From Paenibacillaceae bacterium ZCTH02-B3 (GTDB lineage: Bacteria; Bacillota; Bacilli; Paenibacillales; Paenibacillaceae): a stretch of 46,281 bases of DNA. Every line of letters begins with the position of its first letter. Within the stretch, counting starts at the first letter, position 1. A program made the translations under genes and the position numbers. Under the pieces are notes generated by a model that made no database searches, was not told where the DNA came from, and saw nothing but the letters and a program-made list of their open reading frames with translations. Location of the stretch: assembly GCA_002159065.1 (NCBI GenBank), contig LZRV01000157.1, forward strand, positions 1 through 46,281, in the 5' to 3' direction. Positions 15,438 to 23,432 of the stretch are shown here, one piece after another.

Positions 15438-16163
15438 TCAGAGACGGCAGATGTCGTTCGGGCAAAATTCGCACCGGCACGTATTGCGCAGATAGTTCAT
15501 GTTTTTGATGACGATGTGGCCGTTTTTGACGTCGATGGCGCCGTCCCGCTTCAGCTGGCCGAAGATCCGGCTGACGCATTCCCGCGTGGCGCCGATCATG
15601 TCGGCCATCTCGGCGTGGTTCAGCCGCAGGCCGATGCGGAGGCCCCCCTCTTCCGGTTCGCCGTACGTGTTGGCCAGCCGGATGAGCAGGGAGCAGAGGG
15701 CGCCCTGTTTGCCGAAGGTGAGAAAATCCCGGAATTTCATCTGCGTCATCCGGTTCATCATGCCCATCCATTGCACGAATTCGATGGCGAAATCGCCGTG
15801 CTGCCACAGCAGGACCTCCAGGTCCTTCCGCTGGATGACGCCCGCGTGGGTGCGCTCCATGGCCTCGGCGGTGAAAATGTGCGTCGAATCCTTGAACGGA
15901 TCGATCTGGCCGAAAAGATCCCCGTCGCGGAACAGGTGGAAGGTGAACGACCTGCCGCCTTCCGTCGTCTTGGTCAGGCGTACAAGTCCCGACCGGACAA
16001 AAAACAGCTTGTCGGCCGGATCGCCTTCCCAGAACAGCACGGCTCCTTTTTCGAACGTTTTGTCGTACATGATGCTTTTCAGTTTGTCGAAGTTGTCGGG
16101 GCTGAGCACGCTGGCGATTCCCGATACCTTCGGATTGGCCGGTTTTTCCGCTGCCTGGATCAT
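15438..16163 (-). CDS. fnr: Fnr-type oxygen-responsive transcription factor
   Basis: A 241-residue Crp/Fnr regulator. An N-terminal cyclic-nucleotide-binding-like barrel (A-V-L-F-W-E-G-D-P-A-D-K-L-F-F-V) is followed by a winged helix whose recognition helix is G-A-T-R-E-C-V-S-R-I-F-G-Q-L. The key feature is the C-terminus: Cys231-x2-Cys234-x4-Cys239 (with Cys229 just before), the arrangement that holds the 4Fe-4S cluster of Bacillus subtilis Fnr, unlike the N-terminal cluster of E. coli FNR. Thus this is an anaerobic activator. The ATG at 16163 follows AAGGAGG. It diverges from mobA, and a consensus FNR box lies between them. Confidence 0.9.
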   Translation of the reverse strand: MIQAAEKPANPKVSGIASVLSPDNFDKLKSIMYDKTFEKGAVLFWEGDPADKLFFVRSGLVRLTKTTEGGRSFTFHLFRDGDLFGQIDPFKDSTHIFTAEAMERTHAGVIQRKDLEVLLWQHGDFAIEFVQWMGMMNRMTQMKFRDFLTFGKQGALCSLLIRLANTYGEPEEGGLRIGLRLNHAEMADMIGATRECVSRIFGQLKRDGAIDVKNGHIVIKNMNYLRNTCRCEFCPNDICRL

Positions 16164-16199
16164 GCCGGAGCCCTCCTTCGGTTTGAAAAACCTGATTTT

Positions 16200-16228
16200 A
16201 TTATAGGGCTCAGTGACCGTTTCCCTAA
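16200..16228 (-). promoter_or_regulatory. Probable fnr promoter
   Basis: On the minus strand a perfect -10 TATAAT (16200-16205) is 17 bases from a weak -35, TTAGGG. The start would be close to 16193, just upstream of the ribosome site. Confidence 0.5.
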
Positions 16229-16254
16229 TCGGGAGATTGTCGGGTTTTTGGGGA

Positions 16255-16266
16255 GGGAATTCCCTG
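16255..16266. promoter_or_regulatory. Perfect 12-bp palindrome AGGGAATTCCCT in the fnr-mobA spacer
   Basis: The palindrome lies about 30 bases upstream of the fnr -35 region. It may be an operator for another factor; no known consensus is claimed. Confidence 0.25.
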
Positions 16267-16308
16267 ATTTGCGGCTCGGGAAAATGCCGGGAAAAGGATC
16301 GGGGAATT

Positions 16309-16351
16309 TGTGAGATAGTTCACAGCGCGCGGAGGGCGGAAAGGTTAAAGT
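16309..16351 (+). promoter_or_regulatory. FNR box and class II FNR-dependent promoter of mobA
   Basis: TGTGA-GATAGT-TCACA (16309-16324) is a perfect match to the FNR/CRP-type consensus. A -10 element TAAAGT lies at 16346-16351, giving a predicted start near 16358. The box centre is then at about -41.5, the exact position for class II activation, and no -35 hexamer is seen because the box occupies it. Confidence 0.7.
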
Positions 16352-16395
16352 TTTAGGAGAACGGGGGAACCATACCTGGAAAGGATGTGATCCGG

Positions 16396-17016
16396 TTGCT
16401 GACGGGCATCATTCTGGCCGGCGGGCAGAACCGGAGGATGGGGGGGCACGCGAAAGCGCTCTTGCCTTTCGGGGAAAGCACGCTCATCCAGCATCAGATC
16501 GGAAGGATGCGGGAAATCTGCAGCGAGGTTATGGTGGTGACCAACGAGCCGCGACCGCTCCTGGCGTATGTCGACCGCTCGGTTCGCGTGATCACGGACT
16601 ACGTGACGGGACTCGGGCCGCTGGGCGGCATGCACGCGGGGCTGTCCCTTGCCCGGAACCAGAAGGCGTGGATCGTCGGCTGCGACATGCCGTTTTTGTC
16701 GCCGGAGGCGGCAAAACTGATGCTGGAACGCTCCGAAGGCGTCGATGCGGTGCTGCCCGCGGACGTAAGCGGCCCCTATCCCCTGCACGGCGTGTACGAC
16801 ACCGGCTGCGTCCGCGTGATCGCCGAGCTCGCCGAGCGGCGCGAATCCTCGCTTTTCCGCATGCTGGCGATGATCGACTGGATTTCGCTGACGAAGCAGG
16901 AGTGCGAAAAGCACGGGATTCCCTTCGATTTCGTGTTCGAGATCAACACGCCGGAGGATCACCGGAAAGCGCAGGAAATGTGGGCGGAAAAGATGCGCTA
17001 CCCGACACGGCCGTGA
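16396..17016 (+). CDS. mobA: Molybdenum cofactor guanylyltransferase
   Basis: About 206 residues. It joins GMP to molybdopterin to make the bis-MGD cofactor of nitrate reductase and formate dehydrogenase. The nucleotide-binding start is L-T-G-I-I-L-A-G-G-Q-N-R-R-M-G-G, with later D-Y-V-T-G-L-G-P-L-G-G-M and G-C-D-M-P-F-L-S-P. AAAGGA is ten bases before the TTG at 16396; the GTG at 16387 would begin one base after that ribosome site and is less likely. No other molybdenum genes are adjacent. The FNR box upstream links it to anaerobic respiration. A short terminator follows. Confidence 0.85.
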   Translation: MLTGIILAGGQNRRMGGHAKALLPFGESTLIQHQIGRMREICSEVMVVTNEPRPLLAYVDRSVRVITDYVTGLGPLGGMHAGLSLARNQKAWIVGCDMPFLSPEAAKLMLERSEGVDAVLPADVSGPYPLHGVYDTGCVRVIAELAERRESSLFRMLAMIDWISLTKQECEKHGIPFDFVFEINTPEDHRKAQEMWAEKMRYPTRP

Positions 17017-17105
17017 AGCGGCGGAGACGAAGGCGGGCGGCGGAATCGCCCGGGACGCCGGACCGCCGGGTTCCGGACAAAAGACCATAAGAATCGGGCC
17101 AAATT

Positions 17106-17131
17106 GAAGCTCCCGCGGCTTCTTTTTTTTT
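17106..17131 (+). terminator. Intrinsic terminator after mobA
   Basis: GAAGC/GCTTC stem with a GC loop, followed by nine T residues. The stem is short, but the T run is strong. Confidence 0.6.
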
Positions 17132-17190
17132 ACTAAGATGTTGGCTATGATGTTATCCAGTACATTTTGCGATTTGGAGGGCTGCGTCAG

Positions 17191-18270
17191 ATGACCACGC
17201 ATGGGCGTCCGATCCGGATCGGCCTGATCGGGGCGGGCGGCATTGGTTCGGTTCACCTGCAGGTATTGGGCCGGCTTCGCGGGGAGTGCGAAATCGTGGC
17301 CGTCACGGACACGGCGCTTTCCCTGGCGGAGCAGAGGGCGAAGGAATACGGGGTGCCGGTGGTGCCCGCCGATCCGGAGAAGCTGATCGCGATGCCGGAA
17401 GTGGACGCGGTCATCATTGCCGTGCCGAACAAATACCATAAAGCGTACACCCTGGCCGCGCTGCAAAGCGGAAAACACGTCCTGGTGGAGAAACCGATGG
17501 GCCTGAACGCCGAGGATGCCAAGGAAATCGTGCGGGCCGAGCGGAAATACGGCAAAGTGGTGATGGTCGGCCACCAGATGCGGTGGGACTGGGTGCCGCT
17601 GCGCATCCGGGAGCAAATCGAGCGCGGGGAGCTCGGACACATCTACAGCGCCAAGACCGGCTGGTTCCGGCGCCAGGGCATTCCCGGCTGGGGGTCCTGG
17701 TTTACGCGGAAAAGCGAGGCGGGCGGCGGCCCGCTGATCGACATCGGCGTGCACATGATCGATCTGGCGTTCTTCCTGCTCGGCGAGCCGAAACCGGTCG
17801 CGGTGTCCGGGGCGGTGTACGCCGAGTTCGGGCCGAGGAAAAGAGGACTCGGCGGGTGGGGCGTCCCCGACTGGAACGGGTATTTTGACGTGGAAGATTT
17901 CGCGACGGCCCTCATCCGGATGGAAGACGGACGGACGCTTACCCTGGAAGTCAGCTGGGCCGCCCATGTGGACGGCGACAGCCTGCCGTTCGTGCATTTG
18001 TTTGGCACCGAGGGCGGCGCGGTCATCCGCGGGGAGACCGGCAAGTTTCTGACCGAGCGGGACGGAAAACCGGTCGACATTCCCCTCGATCCGCCGGCGG
18101 ACGACGAAGGCAGCCGCGTGCGGCTCGCCCGCCACTTCCTCGAATGCATCCGCACCGGGCGCAAGCCTGCGACTTCCGTGGAAACGGGGCTGCGCAGCAA
18201 CCTGATCATCGAGGGGATTTACGAATCGTCGCGGACCGGGCGGGAAGTCGTGCTGGACTGGAGCATTTAG
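17191..18270 (+). CDS. Gfo/Idh/MocA family NAD(P)-dependent oxidoreductase
   Basis: A 359-residue two-domain dehydrogenase acting on sugars or inositols. The Rossmann motif is G-L-I-G-A-G-G-I-G-S-V-H. The family lysine is in V-E-K-P-M-G-L-N, and the substrate-side Asp/His are in D-I-G-V-H-M-I-D-L-A. A Trp-rich insert (Q-G-I-P-G-W-G-S-W-F-T-R) occurs in a subgroup. The ATG at 17191 follows GGAGG; a longer frame to 17167 overlaps the ribosome site. It forms a single-gene unit; substrate unknown. Confidence 0.9.
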   Translation: MTTHGRPIRIGLIGAGGIGSVHLQVLGRLRGECEIVAVTDTALSLAEQRAKEYGVPVVPADPEKLIAMPEVDAVIIAVPNKYHKAYTLAALQSGKHVLVEKPMGLNAEDAKEIVRAERKYGKVVMVGHQMRWDWVPLRIREQIERGELGHIYSAKTGWFRRQGIPGWGSWFTRKSEAGGGPLIDIGVHMIDLAFFLLGEPKPVAVSGAVYAEFGPRKRGLGGWGVPDWNGYFDVEDFATALIRMEDGRTLTLEVSWAAHVDGDSLPFVHLFGTEGGAVIRGETGKFLTERDGKPVDIPLDPPADDEGSRVRLARHFLECIRTGRKPATSVETGLRSNLIIEGIYESSRTGREVVLDWSI

Positions 18271-18490
18271 GCCGGGCGGGATGGATTTGAGCGTGCAGGC
18301 CGGGCGGACTCGCGGGTCGGGCCGTCGGCCGTTGGCGCTGCCCGGATGCGTGTCCGGTGCGGCTCCGTTAAGGTGCGGCGGCTTGTCCGTCGCGATGCCG
18401 TGTTTGGCATGGCGCCGTGTCCGATGACCGGGCGGCGTGTCCGCGGCCGGCGGAACGTCCGGATGTGGGCTCGCCATCCGGGACCGGCGG

Positions 18491-19744
18491 TCAGGCCGGG
18501 GGACTCCAGCGCAGGCCCTGCGCCCGGGCGAAGCGCTTCTCCACGGCCGGCCAGTTGACCACGTGCCACCAGTCGCGGATGTAGGCGGCCCGGTTGTTCT
18601 GGTGTTTCAAATAATAGGCGTGTTCCCACACATCGAGGGGAAGCAGCGGCACCACGTCCCACTGGGACAGGTTCTGGTGCTTCTCCGCGGTGAGAATCTC
18701 GAGGCGGCGGCTGCGCGGGCTCCAGACGAGGATGGCCCAGCCGCCGCCTTCCACTTTCTCGGCGGCCGCGGAGAACTGGCGGCGAAAGGCGTCGAAGCCG
18801 CCGAAATCGCGTTCGATATGCCGGGCCAGCTCTCCTTTCGGCCTGCCGCCGCCGTTCGGCGACATCGTTTCCCAGAACAGCGTGTGCAGGTAGTGGCCGG
18901 CTCCGTTGAACGCCAGTTCGCGTTCCCAATGCTTGACCAGATCGAAATGACCGGTCCGCCGCGCTTCCTCGAGCTTTTGTTCCGCCAGGTTGAGGCCTTC
19001 CACATACGCCCGGTGGTGCCGGTCGTGGTGGATGCGCATCGTTCGTTCGTCGATGTAGGGTTCCAGCGCGTTGTAGGGGTACGGCAGCGGAGGCAGGGTA
19101 TGCCCGCCGACGGGCACGAAGACGGCGTCGCCGGGTTCGCGCGGCGACCGGAGGGAATGGGGCTCCTCTTCAGGGGCGCCGCGATAGGACCGGAATTCCT
19201 CGATCCAGCGATCCGCCTCTTCCTGGAACCGTTCCGATTCTTCCCCGATGTGGCGCACGGCGGCGTCCGCGGCCGGCCAGCCTCGCAAAGCGGCGCTGCC
19301 CGCCCGCAGCAGCTCCAGTTGCCGCACGAATTCCCGCGACTGGTAAAGGGCGGCGCGGGCAAGATGGAAGGCGTCATCGGCCGCGTCCGCAGGCGGATTT
19401 GCCGGATCTTGCGGGCTGGCCGGATCTGCCGGGACTGCCGGATTTGCCGGGTCTGCCGGGTCTGTCCCCGCTAAAGAAGCCGAATCTTCCTCCGCCGGTT
19501 CCGCCCGCGTTTCGGGCCCGCCCGCCGGAACCGGTCCCGCGCCGCGGCCCGCCAGGATCGTCCGGGCGGTATCCGCCGTGCGCGCAAACAGGGCCTCCCA
19601 TCCCCGAAGCGTCCGGACGAAGCCGGGTTCCAGCCCGGGAACCAGCCCGCGGATCAAGGCGGCGCCGGCGGCTTCCCGGCTTTTCCAGACGGCCACGAAT
19701 TCCAACGCGCGAAGCGGCGTCCGATCGCCACGCCAAAGCATCAT
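18491..19744 (-). CDS. sodF: SodF-type superoxide dismutase with enlarged N-terminal region
   Basis: A 417-residue protein. Residues about 213-417 form an Fe/Mn dismutase: ligands in M-R-I-H-H-D-R-H-H, L-H-T-L-F-W and [10 protein letters not shown]. The stretches G-A-G-H-Y-L-H and K-V-E-G-G-G-W-A-I-L-V-W with R-L-E-I-L-T-A-E-K-H-Q match the SodF branch of Bacillus subtilis (281 residues). The N-terminal half is longer than in SodF. It has two predicted helical parts separated by a linker (about residues 85-122) of repeated D-P-A-D-P-A-N-P, coded by a 9-bp tandem repeat at 19399-19470. Start ATG at 19744 follows GGAGGGAGG. There is no signal peptide. Confidence 0.87.
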   Translation of the reverse strand: MMLWRGDRTPLRALEFVAVWKSREAAGAALIRGLVPGLEPGFVRTLRGWEALFARTADTARTILAGRGAGPVPAGGPETRAEPAEEDSASLAGTDPADPANPAVPADPASPQDPANPPADAADDAFHLARAALYQSREFVRQLELLRAGSAALRGWPAADAAVRHIGEESERFQEEADRWIEEFRSYRGAPEEEPHSLRSPREPGDAVFVPVGGHTLPPLPYPYNALEPYIDERTMRIHHDRHHRAYVEGLNLAEQKLEEARRTGHFDLVKHWERELAFNGAGHYLHTLFWETMSPNGGGRPKGELARHIERDFGGFDAFRRQFSAAAEKVEGGGWAILVWSPRSRRLEILTAEKHQNLSQWDVVPLLPLDVWEHAYYLKHQNNRAAYIRDWWHVVNWPAVEKRFARAQGLRWSPPA

Positions 19745-19819
19745 AAAAAAATCCTCCCTCCATCCGCTGTGGTCAATGTATGCGGGAGAGAGGCCGGCCT
19801 ATGACGCGGAGGGGGTTCG

Positions 19820-20899
19820 TCATGCCCCGGGATTTTCCGCAACTTGCTCCGCGATGACAGCTTCGACGGATCCGGCCGGAACGGGAACGCCCCCGGGAGT
19901 GGCCGCCACGCGTTGGAGAAAATCCGCCACCCGCCGTTTGTATTCCGCCGTGTGGGTGCGGAAGATCATTTCGTGATCCGCCCCTTCCACGATCCACAAC
20001 GCGGAGTCGGGATGCCGCTGGGCTGTGGCCACCCGTTCCGCCAGTTCCGGGGAAGCCTTGGCGTCGCCGGTGCCGTGGATGAGGAGAATCGGAAACGGAT
20101 AAGCCGTCGTCCGGATTGCCTCTGCGGGGATATCCTCCAGGCGCACGCCGCTCCACATCGGCAGGAACAGGCGGACGAGCTCCGCCGACGTCCGGAGCAC
20201 GGCCGCGTGGCGGGCAAGGTTGTCGCGGATGGCTTCCGCCGTCGGCACGAACGTGCTGTCCAGAATCATCCCGCCGATGTCGCGGGGATCGCTCAGCAGC
20301 GCCGCCTGCAGCGCGGTTCCCGCGCCCATCGAGAACCCCCACACGATCGTTTTCTCCGTGCCGGATTCGCGGGCAAAGCGGATCGCCCCGAGAAGCTCCC
20401 GGGATTCGCGCACCCCGCCCGTCGCCGGCCGTCGCCGGGACGGATCGGCAAAACCGTAATCGAACATGAGCACGTTGTACCCCAGCTCGTGCAGCCAGCC
20501 GGCCGCCTCGTACATGGGCACCCAGAGTTCCTCGCGGTTGGTGCCGTATCCGTGGCTGAGCACGACGGTTTGGCTTGCGCCGGCATGGGGAGCCGGAATC
20601 CACCAGCCGTTCACCAGGGATCGTCCGTCCGAACTGGGAAACGTAACGTCCCGGTAGGGCAGCTGTTTGGCGGCCAACGGGTTGGATTTCAGCGAAACGA
20701 TGGGGGGATGCGCGAGCAGCCAGGCCACCATCGCGTGGAAGCCGGCAATGACCGTCAGCGCGATTGTCGCGAGCGTGAGCGCGAGAAACGCCGGATACGC
20801 GGCGCGCCGCAGCGCCGGGTTTCGCCGGCCGGGCGCGGCGGGCACAGGAGCGGGGCGGGCGCTTCCTTCCACATGGGGACGCGAAACCGTGATGTCCAT
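19820..20899 (-). CDS. Membrane-anchored alpha/beta hydrolase
   Basis: A 359-residue protein with one N-terminal transmembrane segment (about residues 36-62) and an extracytoplasmic or membrane-facing alpha/beta hydrolase domain. The nucleophile Ser is in V-W-G-F-S-M-G-A-G-T. The acid Asp is in I-H-G-T-G-D-A-K-A-S and His in E-G-A-D-H-E-M. The oxyanion region is V-L-S-H-G-Y-G-T-N-R-E. This is the pattern of YqkD/BEM46-like hydrolases in Bacillales. Start ATG at 20899 follows GGGAGGGG. Substrate unknown. Confidence 0.87.
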   Translation of the reverse strand: MDITVSRPHVEGSARPAPVPAAPGRRNPALRRAAYPAFLALTLATIALTVIAGFHAMVAWLLAHPPIVSLKSNPLAAKQLPYRDVTFPSSDGRSLVNGWWIPAPHAGASQTVVLSHGYGTNREELWVPMYEAAGWLHELGYNVLMFDYGFADPSRRRPATGGVRESRELLGAIRFARESGTEKTIVWGFSMGAGTALQAALLSDPRDIGGMILDSTFVPTAEAIRDNLARHAAVLRTSAELVRLFLPMWSGVRLEDIPAEAIRTTAYPFPILLIHGTGDAKASPELAERVATAQRHPDSALWIVEGADHEMIFRTHTAEYKRRVADFLQRVAATPGGVPVPAGSVEAVIAEQVAENPGA

Positions 20900-21020
20900 G
20901 AGAAGCCCCTCCCGACGGGGATGTAAGCGCTTTTCCTCTATTCCTATCGTAACGGCTGCCCGGGAATTTCGTCAATCGTGCCTGCGGGTGGCAAAATCGG
21001 GAAATCCGCCGGACAACCGT

Positions 21021-21050
21021 TTGTCATGCGGAGACGGGATGCGCTATACT
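21021..21050 (+). promoter_or_regulatory. Promoter of the iclR-family gene
   Basis: TTGTCA (21021-21026) and TATACT (21045-21050) with an 18-base spacer. The predicted start near 21057 falls within the adjacent palindrome. Confidence 0.65.
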
Positions 21051-21051
21051 G

Positions 21052-21068
21052 GTTTCACAGAGTGAAAC
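21052..21068. promoter_or_regulatory. 17-bp palindromic operator GTTTCAC-AGA-GTGAAAC at the iclR start site
   Basis: Seven-base perfect arms with a three-base centre cover the predicted transcription start. The same palindrome, with one symmetric base change per arm, lies in the aconitase leader at 28717-28733. Likely an autoregulatory site of the IclR-family protein coded just downstream. Confidence 0.65.
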
Positions 21069-21162
21069 TCCTTTTCGGGTTCCGCCGTCCGCGCCGCAGG
21101 CGGCGGGTTTGACCGCCAATGCCAAAGACGGAATGTATTTTCGCAGGAGGGGAGAGCCTTTT

Positions 21163-21900
21163 ATGGAGGAAAAGCGCACGGTCCGCGCGGTGGAAAGGGC
21201 GCTGGACCTGTTGCTTTGTTTTCGCCACGGACGGGAGTGGGGGCTCACGGAGCTGTCGCAGCGCGTCGGCCTCCACAAAAGCACCGCGCACCGGCTTCTC
21301 GCCACGCTGGAGGACAAGGGTTTCGTCGTGCGGGACGAGGCCACGGAAAAGTACCGGCTCGGCCTCAGCCTGCTGGAGCTTTCCGCCAATCTGACGCTGG
21401 ACGACCTGTCGGCGGTCCTGCTCGGCGAAATGGAGAAGCTGCGCGACCGGCTGGGAGAGACGGTCAGCCTGTATGTGCGGGACGGCAACGAGCGGGTGCG
21501 CATCCAGGCGGTGCAGAGCACGCAGGCCATCCGCCGCGTGGCTCCGGTGGGCGCGAGGATGCCGCTGTTCGTGGGGGCGTCCAGCAAGGTGCTGCTGGCC
21601 TATGCGGAACCGGAAGTGCGGGAAGCGGTGCTGAACGACCCGGCCTGGCCGGCTTCGCTGGACCGGGAGGCTTTCGTCCGGCAGCTCGAGGAAATCGCCA
21701 AAGCCGGTTACGCCACCAGCATCGAGGAGCGGGAGCCGGGCGCGGCCGCTGTCGCCGCGCCGATCTTCAACCGGTCGGGCCGGCTGGTGGCGGCCCTTGC
21801 GGTCTCCGGCCCGTCCAACCGGCTGAAGCCGGGCGTCATGCGCAAGTACGCGCCGGTGGTCATGGAAGCGGCCAGACGCATGGGAACGATGCTGGGGTAA
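21163..21900 (+). CDS. IclR family transcriptional regulator
   Basis: A 245-residue one-component regulator. The N-terminal winged helix-turn-helix is L-T-E-L-S-Q-R-V-G-L-H-K-S-T-A-H-R-L-L-A-T-L followed by F-V-V-R-D-E-A-T-E-K-Y-R-L-G-L. The C-terminal effector domain has V-A-P-V-G-A-R-M-P-L-F-V-G-A-S-S-K-V-L-L-A and R-E-P-G-A-A-A-V-A-A-P-I-F. Such domains bind small carboxylates or aromatic acids. Start ATG at 21163 is downstream of AGGAGGGGAG; in-frame ATG at 21133 or 21109 lack one. The gene is monocistronic. The shared operator suggests it represses itself and aconitase, so its ligand may be a TCA or glyoxylate-type acid; this is inference. Confidence 0.9.
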   Translation: MEEKRTVRAVERALDLLLCFRHGREWGLTELSQRVGLHKSTAHRLLATLEDKGFVVRDEATEKYRLGLSLLELSANLTLDDLSAVLLGEMEKLRDRLGETVSLYVRDGNERVRIQAVQSTQAIRRVAPVGARMPLFVGASSKVLLAYAEPEVREAVLNDPAWPASLDREAFVRQLEEIAKAGYATSIEEREPGAAAVAAPIFNRSGRLVAALAVSGPSNRLKPGVMRKYAPVVMEAARRMGTMLG

Positions 21901-21920
21901 TTCGCGAAAGAAGCGATCCT

Positions 21921-22055
21921 CGCCGGGGTGAACCGTGCCGGAGCGATCCGCGCCGGGGTAAACCGTGCCGGAGCGAACCGCGCCTGGGCGAAAAGTGCCG
22001 GAGCGAACCGCACCGGGGCGAACCACGCCAGGGAGAACCGCGCCGGGGCGAACAG
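21921..22055. repeat. Tandem array of nine 15-bp units after the iclR gene
   Basis: Units such as CGCCGGGGTGAACCG and TGCCGGAGCGAACCG alternate, giving a 30-bp higher order. Both strands stay open in a frame that reads as pentapeptides (N-R-A-G-A or A-P-A-R-F), but no start with a ribosome site supports translation. The array fills the space between two convergent genes. Confidence 0.8.
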
Positions 22056-22096
22056 CGCGCCAAGGCGAACCGCTTTGACGAGCGTGCCGCGCGTGT

Positions 22097-23158
22097 TCAC
22101 TCTCCGGCGGATTCCGTCTTGGGCGGCAGACTCCGCAGGAAACCGATCGCCTCCTGAAGGCTGGACACCGGGACGAGACGGGGCGACAGGTTGAATTCCC
22201 GCGCGGCGGCTTCGGCCTCCTTCCAGTTGCCGTACCCTTCCGCTTCCACGTAAGGAACGAGGAAATAATCCGCTTTTTCCCGATGGGCCGCCATCAGCTT
22301 GTAACGCAGCCAGCCCACCGGCCCCACCGATCCGTCCGCCGAGATGGTGCCCGAACCGGCAATGCGGTACCCCCGCGTCAGGTCTTCCCCGGTCAGATGG
22401 GCGACCAGTTCGAGGGTCATCATCAGTCCCGCGGACGGGCCGCCCATGTGGGAAAAGTTCATTTCCACCGGGTCGGGCGGCGTCACTTTGATGACCGGCC
22501 TGTAAAGAAAGCCGATGCCGGTCCTTCCGTCGGACAGCCGGACGAGCGGCACCTCGGCCTCGAACGGCCTGCCGCCGCGGGTGCCGGATACGCGTGCGAT
22601 GTCGCCCGGCGATTTGTCCCGCAAAATCTCCGCCAACTCCTCCGCCGAGCGGGTCGGCCTGCCGTCGACGGCGGTGATGATGTCGCCTTCCTGCAGGCCG
22701 TTTCCCCGGGCTCTGGACATCTCCAGGAAATGGTGGATGATGATTCCGGTCTGTTCCACCTGTACGGGAATGCCCGCGGCGCTGTAGGCCGCGATGAGCG
22801 CTTCCGCCTCCGCGTTTTCGCGCAGCCACAGGTCCCAGTTGCGGTACGCCTCGTAATTCACCGTTCCGCCCGTCGCTTCCCGCTGCCCGCGGACCTCCAT
22901 GCGCGGATGAAGCCAGCCGTACAGCAGAGAAAACGTGTCGGGCCGCGGATAGGTCGTCACGGTGGTGAAGAGGAAGGCGCCTTTTTCCTCGAGCGGCTTG
23001 CCGGTCTCGATCCGGTCATGCACCGGTTCCGCCGTTCCGACGCCGTACATGACGTACGGCCAGCGCCAGCTGCCGGCGACGGCGCCCAGGACGGCGGCGG
23101 CAAGAGCGGTTGCCACCAAGGGGTTGCGAAGAAGCCTGAAAAGTCTTGCCGCGGGCAA
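22097..23158 (-). CDS. ylbL: YlbL/SepM-type PDZ and Lon-like membrane protease
   Basis: A 353-residue protein with one N-terminal transmembrane helix (L-V-A-T-A-L-A-A-A-V-L-G-A-V-A-G). A PDZ domain follows at about 130-215 (G-L-Q-E-G-D-I-I-T-A-V-D-G-R-P), then a Lon-type S16 peptidase. The catalytic Ser is in M-G-G-P-S-A-G-L-M, and the Lys is in G-S-V-G-P-V-G-W-L-R-Y-K-L. YlbL contributes to DNA damage checkpoint recovery and SepM to pheromone processing in other Firmicutes. The TTG start at 23158 follows GGAGGTGA by six bases. It is convergent with iclR and divergent from the MFS gene. Confidence 0.9.
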   Translation of the reverse strand: MPAARLFRLLRNPLVATALAAAVLGAVAGSWRWPYVMYGVGTAEPVHDRIETGKPLEEKGAFLFTTVTTYPRPDTFSLLYGWLHPRMEVRGQREATGGTVNYEAYRNWDLWLRENAEAEALIAAYSAAGIPVQVEQTGIIIHHFLEMSRARGNGLQEGDIITAVDGRPTRSAEELAEILRDKSPGDIARVSGTRGGRPFEAEVPLVRLSDGRTGIGFLYRPVIKVTPPDPVEMNFSHMGGPSAGLMMTLELVAHLTGEDLTRGYRIAGSGTISADGSVGPVGWLRYKLMAAHREKADYFLVPYVEAEGYGNWKEAEAAAREFNLSPRLVPVSSLQEAIGFLRSLPPKTESAGE

Positions 23159-23265
23159 AGCCGCTCACCTCCAGATTCCCATTATAGCGCAATCGCGCCG
23201 GCGAAAAAAAACAGGGGGATCCCGCATCTCGCGCATGGCGCATCCGCGGGAGGCGGGCCGGAATA

Positions 23266-23295
23266 TTTACAACGTTTGCACGGCGATCATATAAT
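23266..23295 (+). promoter_or_regulatory. Promoter of the MFS gene
   Basis: TTTACA (23266-23271) and TATAAT (23290-23295) with an 18-base spacer. A leader of about 130 bases follows, in which GCTCC-TTCA-GGGGC plus CTTTTTGCTTTT could form a weak terminator. Confidence 0.65.
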
Positions 23296-23432
23296 AGCTG
23301 ATAGTCATAGATTGGTTGTGGTCGGAACGTTGGCTCCTTCAGGGGGCTTTTTGCTTTTCTTCGGTCGAGGCCAACATCAGGCGGCACCCGGCGGCGGGAT
23401 GCAGCCGCGAATAGAGCGGACGTGAACGCAAC

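Noticed and set aside
18271-18490. Possible small gene between the Gfo/Idh gene and sodF
   Set aside because: Open frames exist on both strands but none has a ribosome site. The text is Arg/Gly-rich and lacks conserved features.
21928-22194. A possible pentapeptide-repeat protein of 88 residues
   Set aside because: The text comes from the 15-bp array, there is no ribosome site, and it runs into the end of ylbL.
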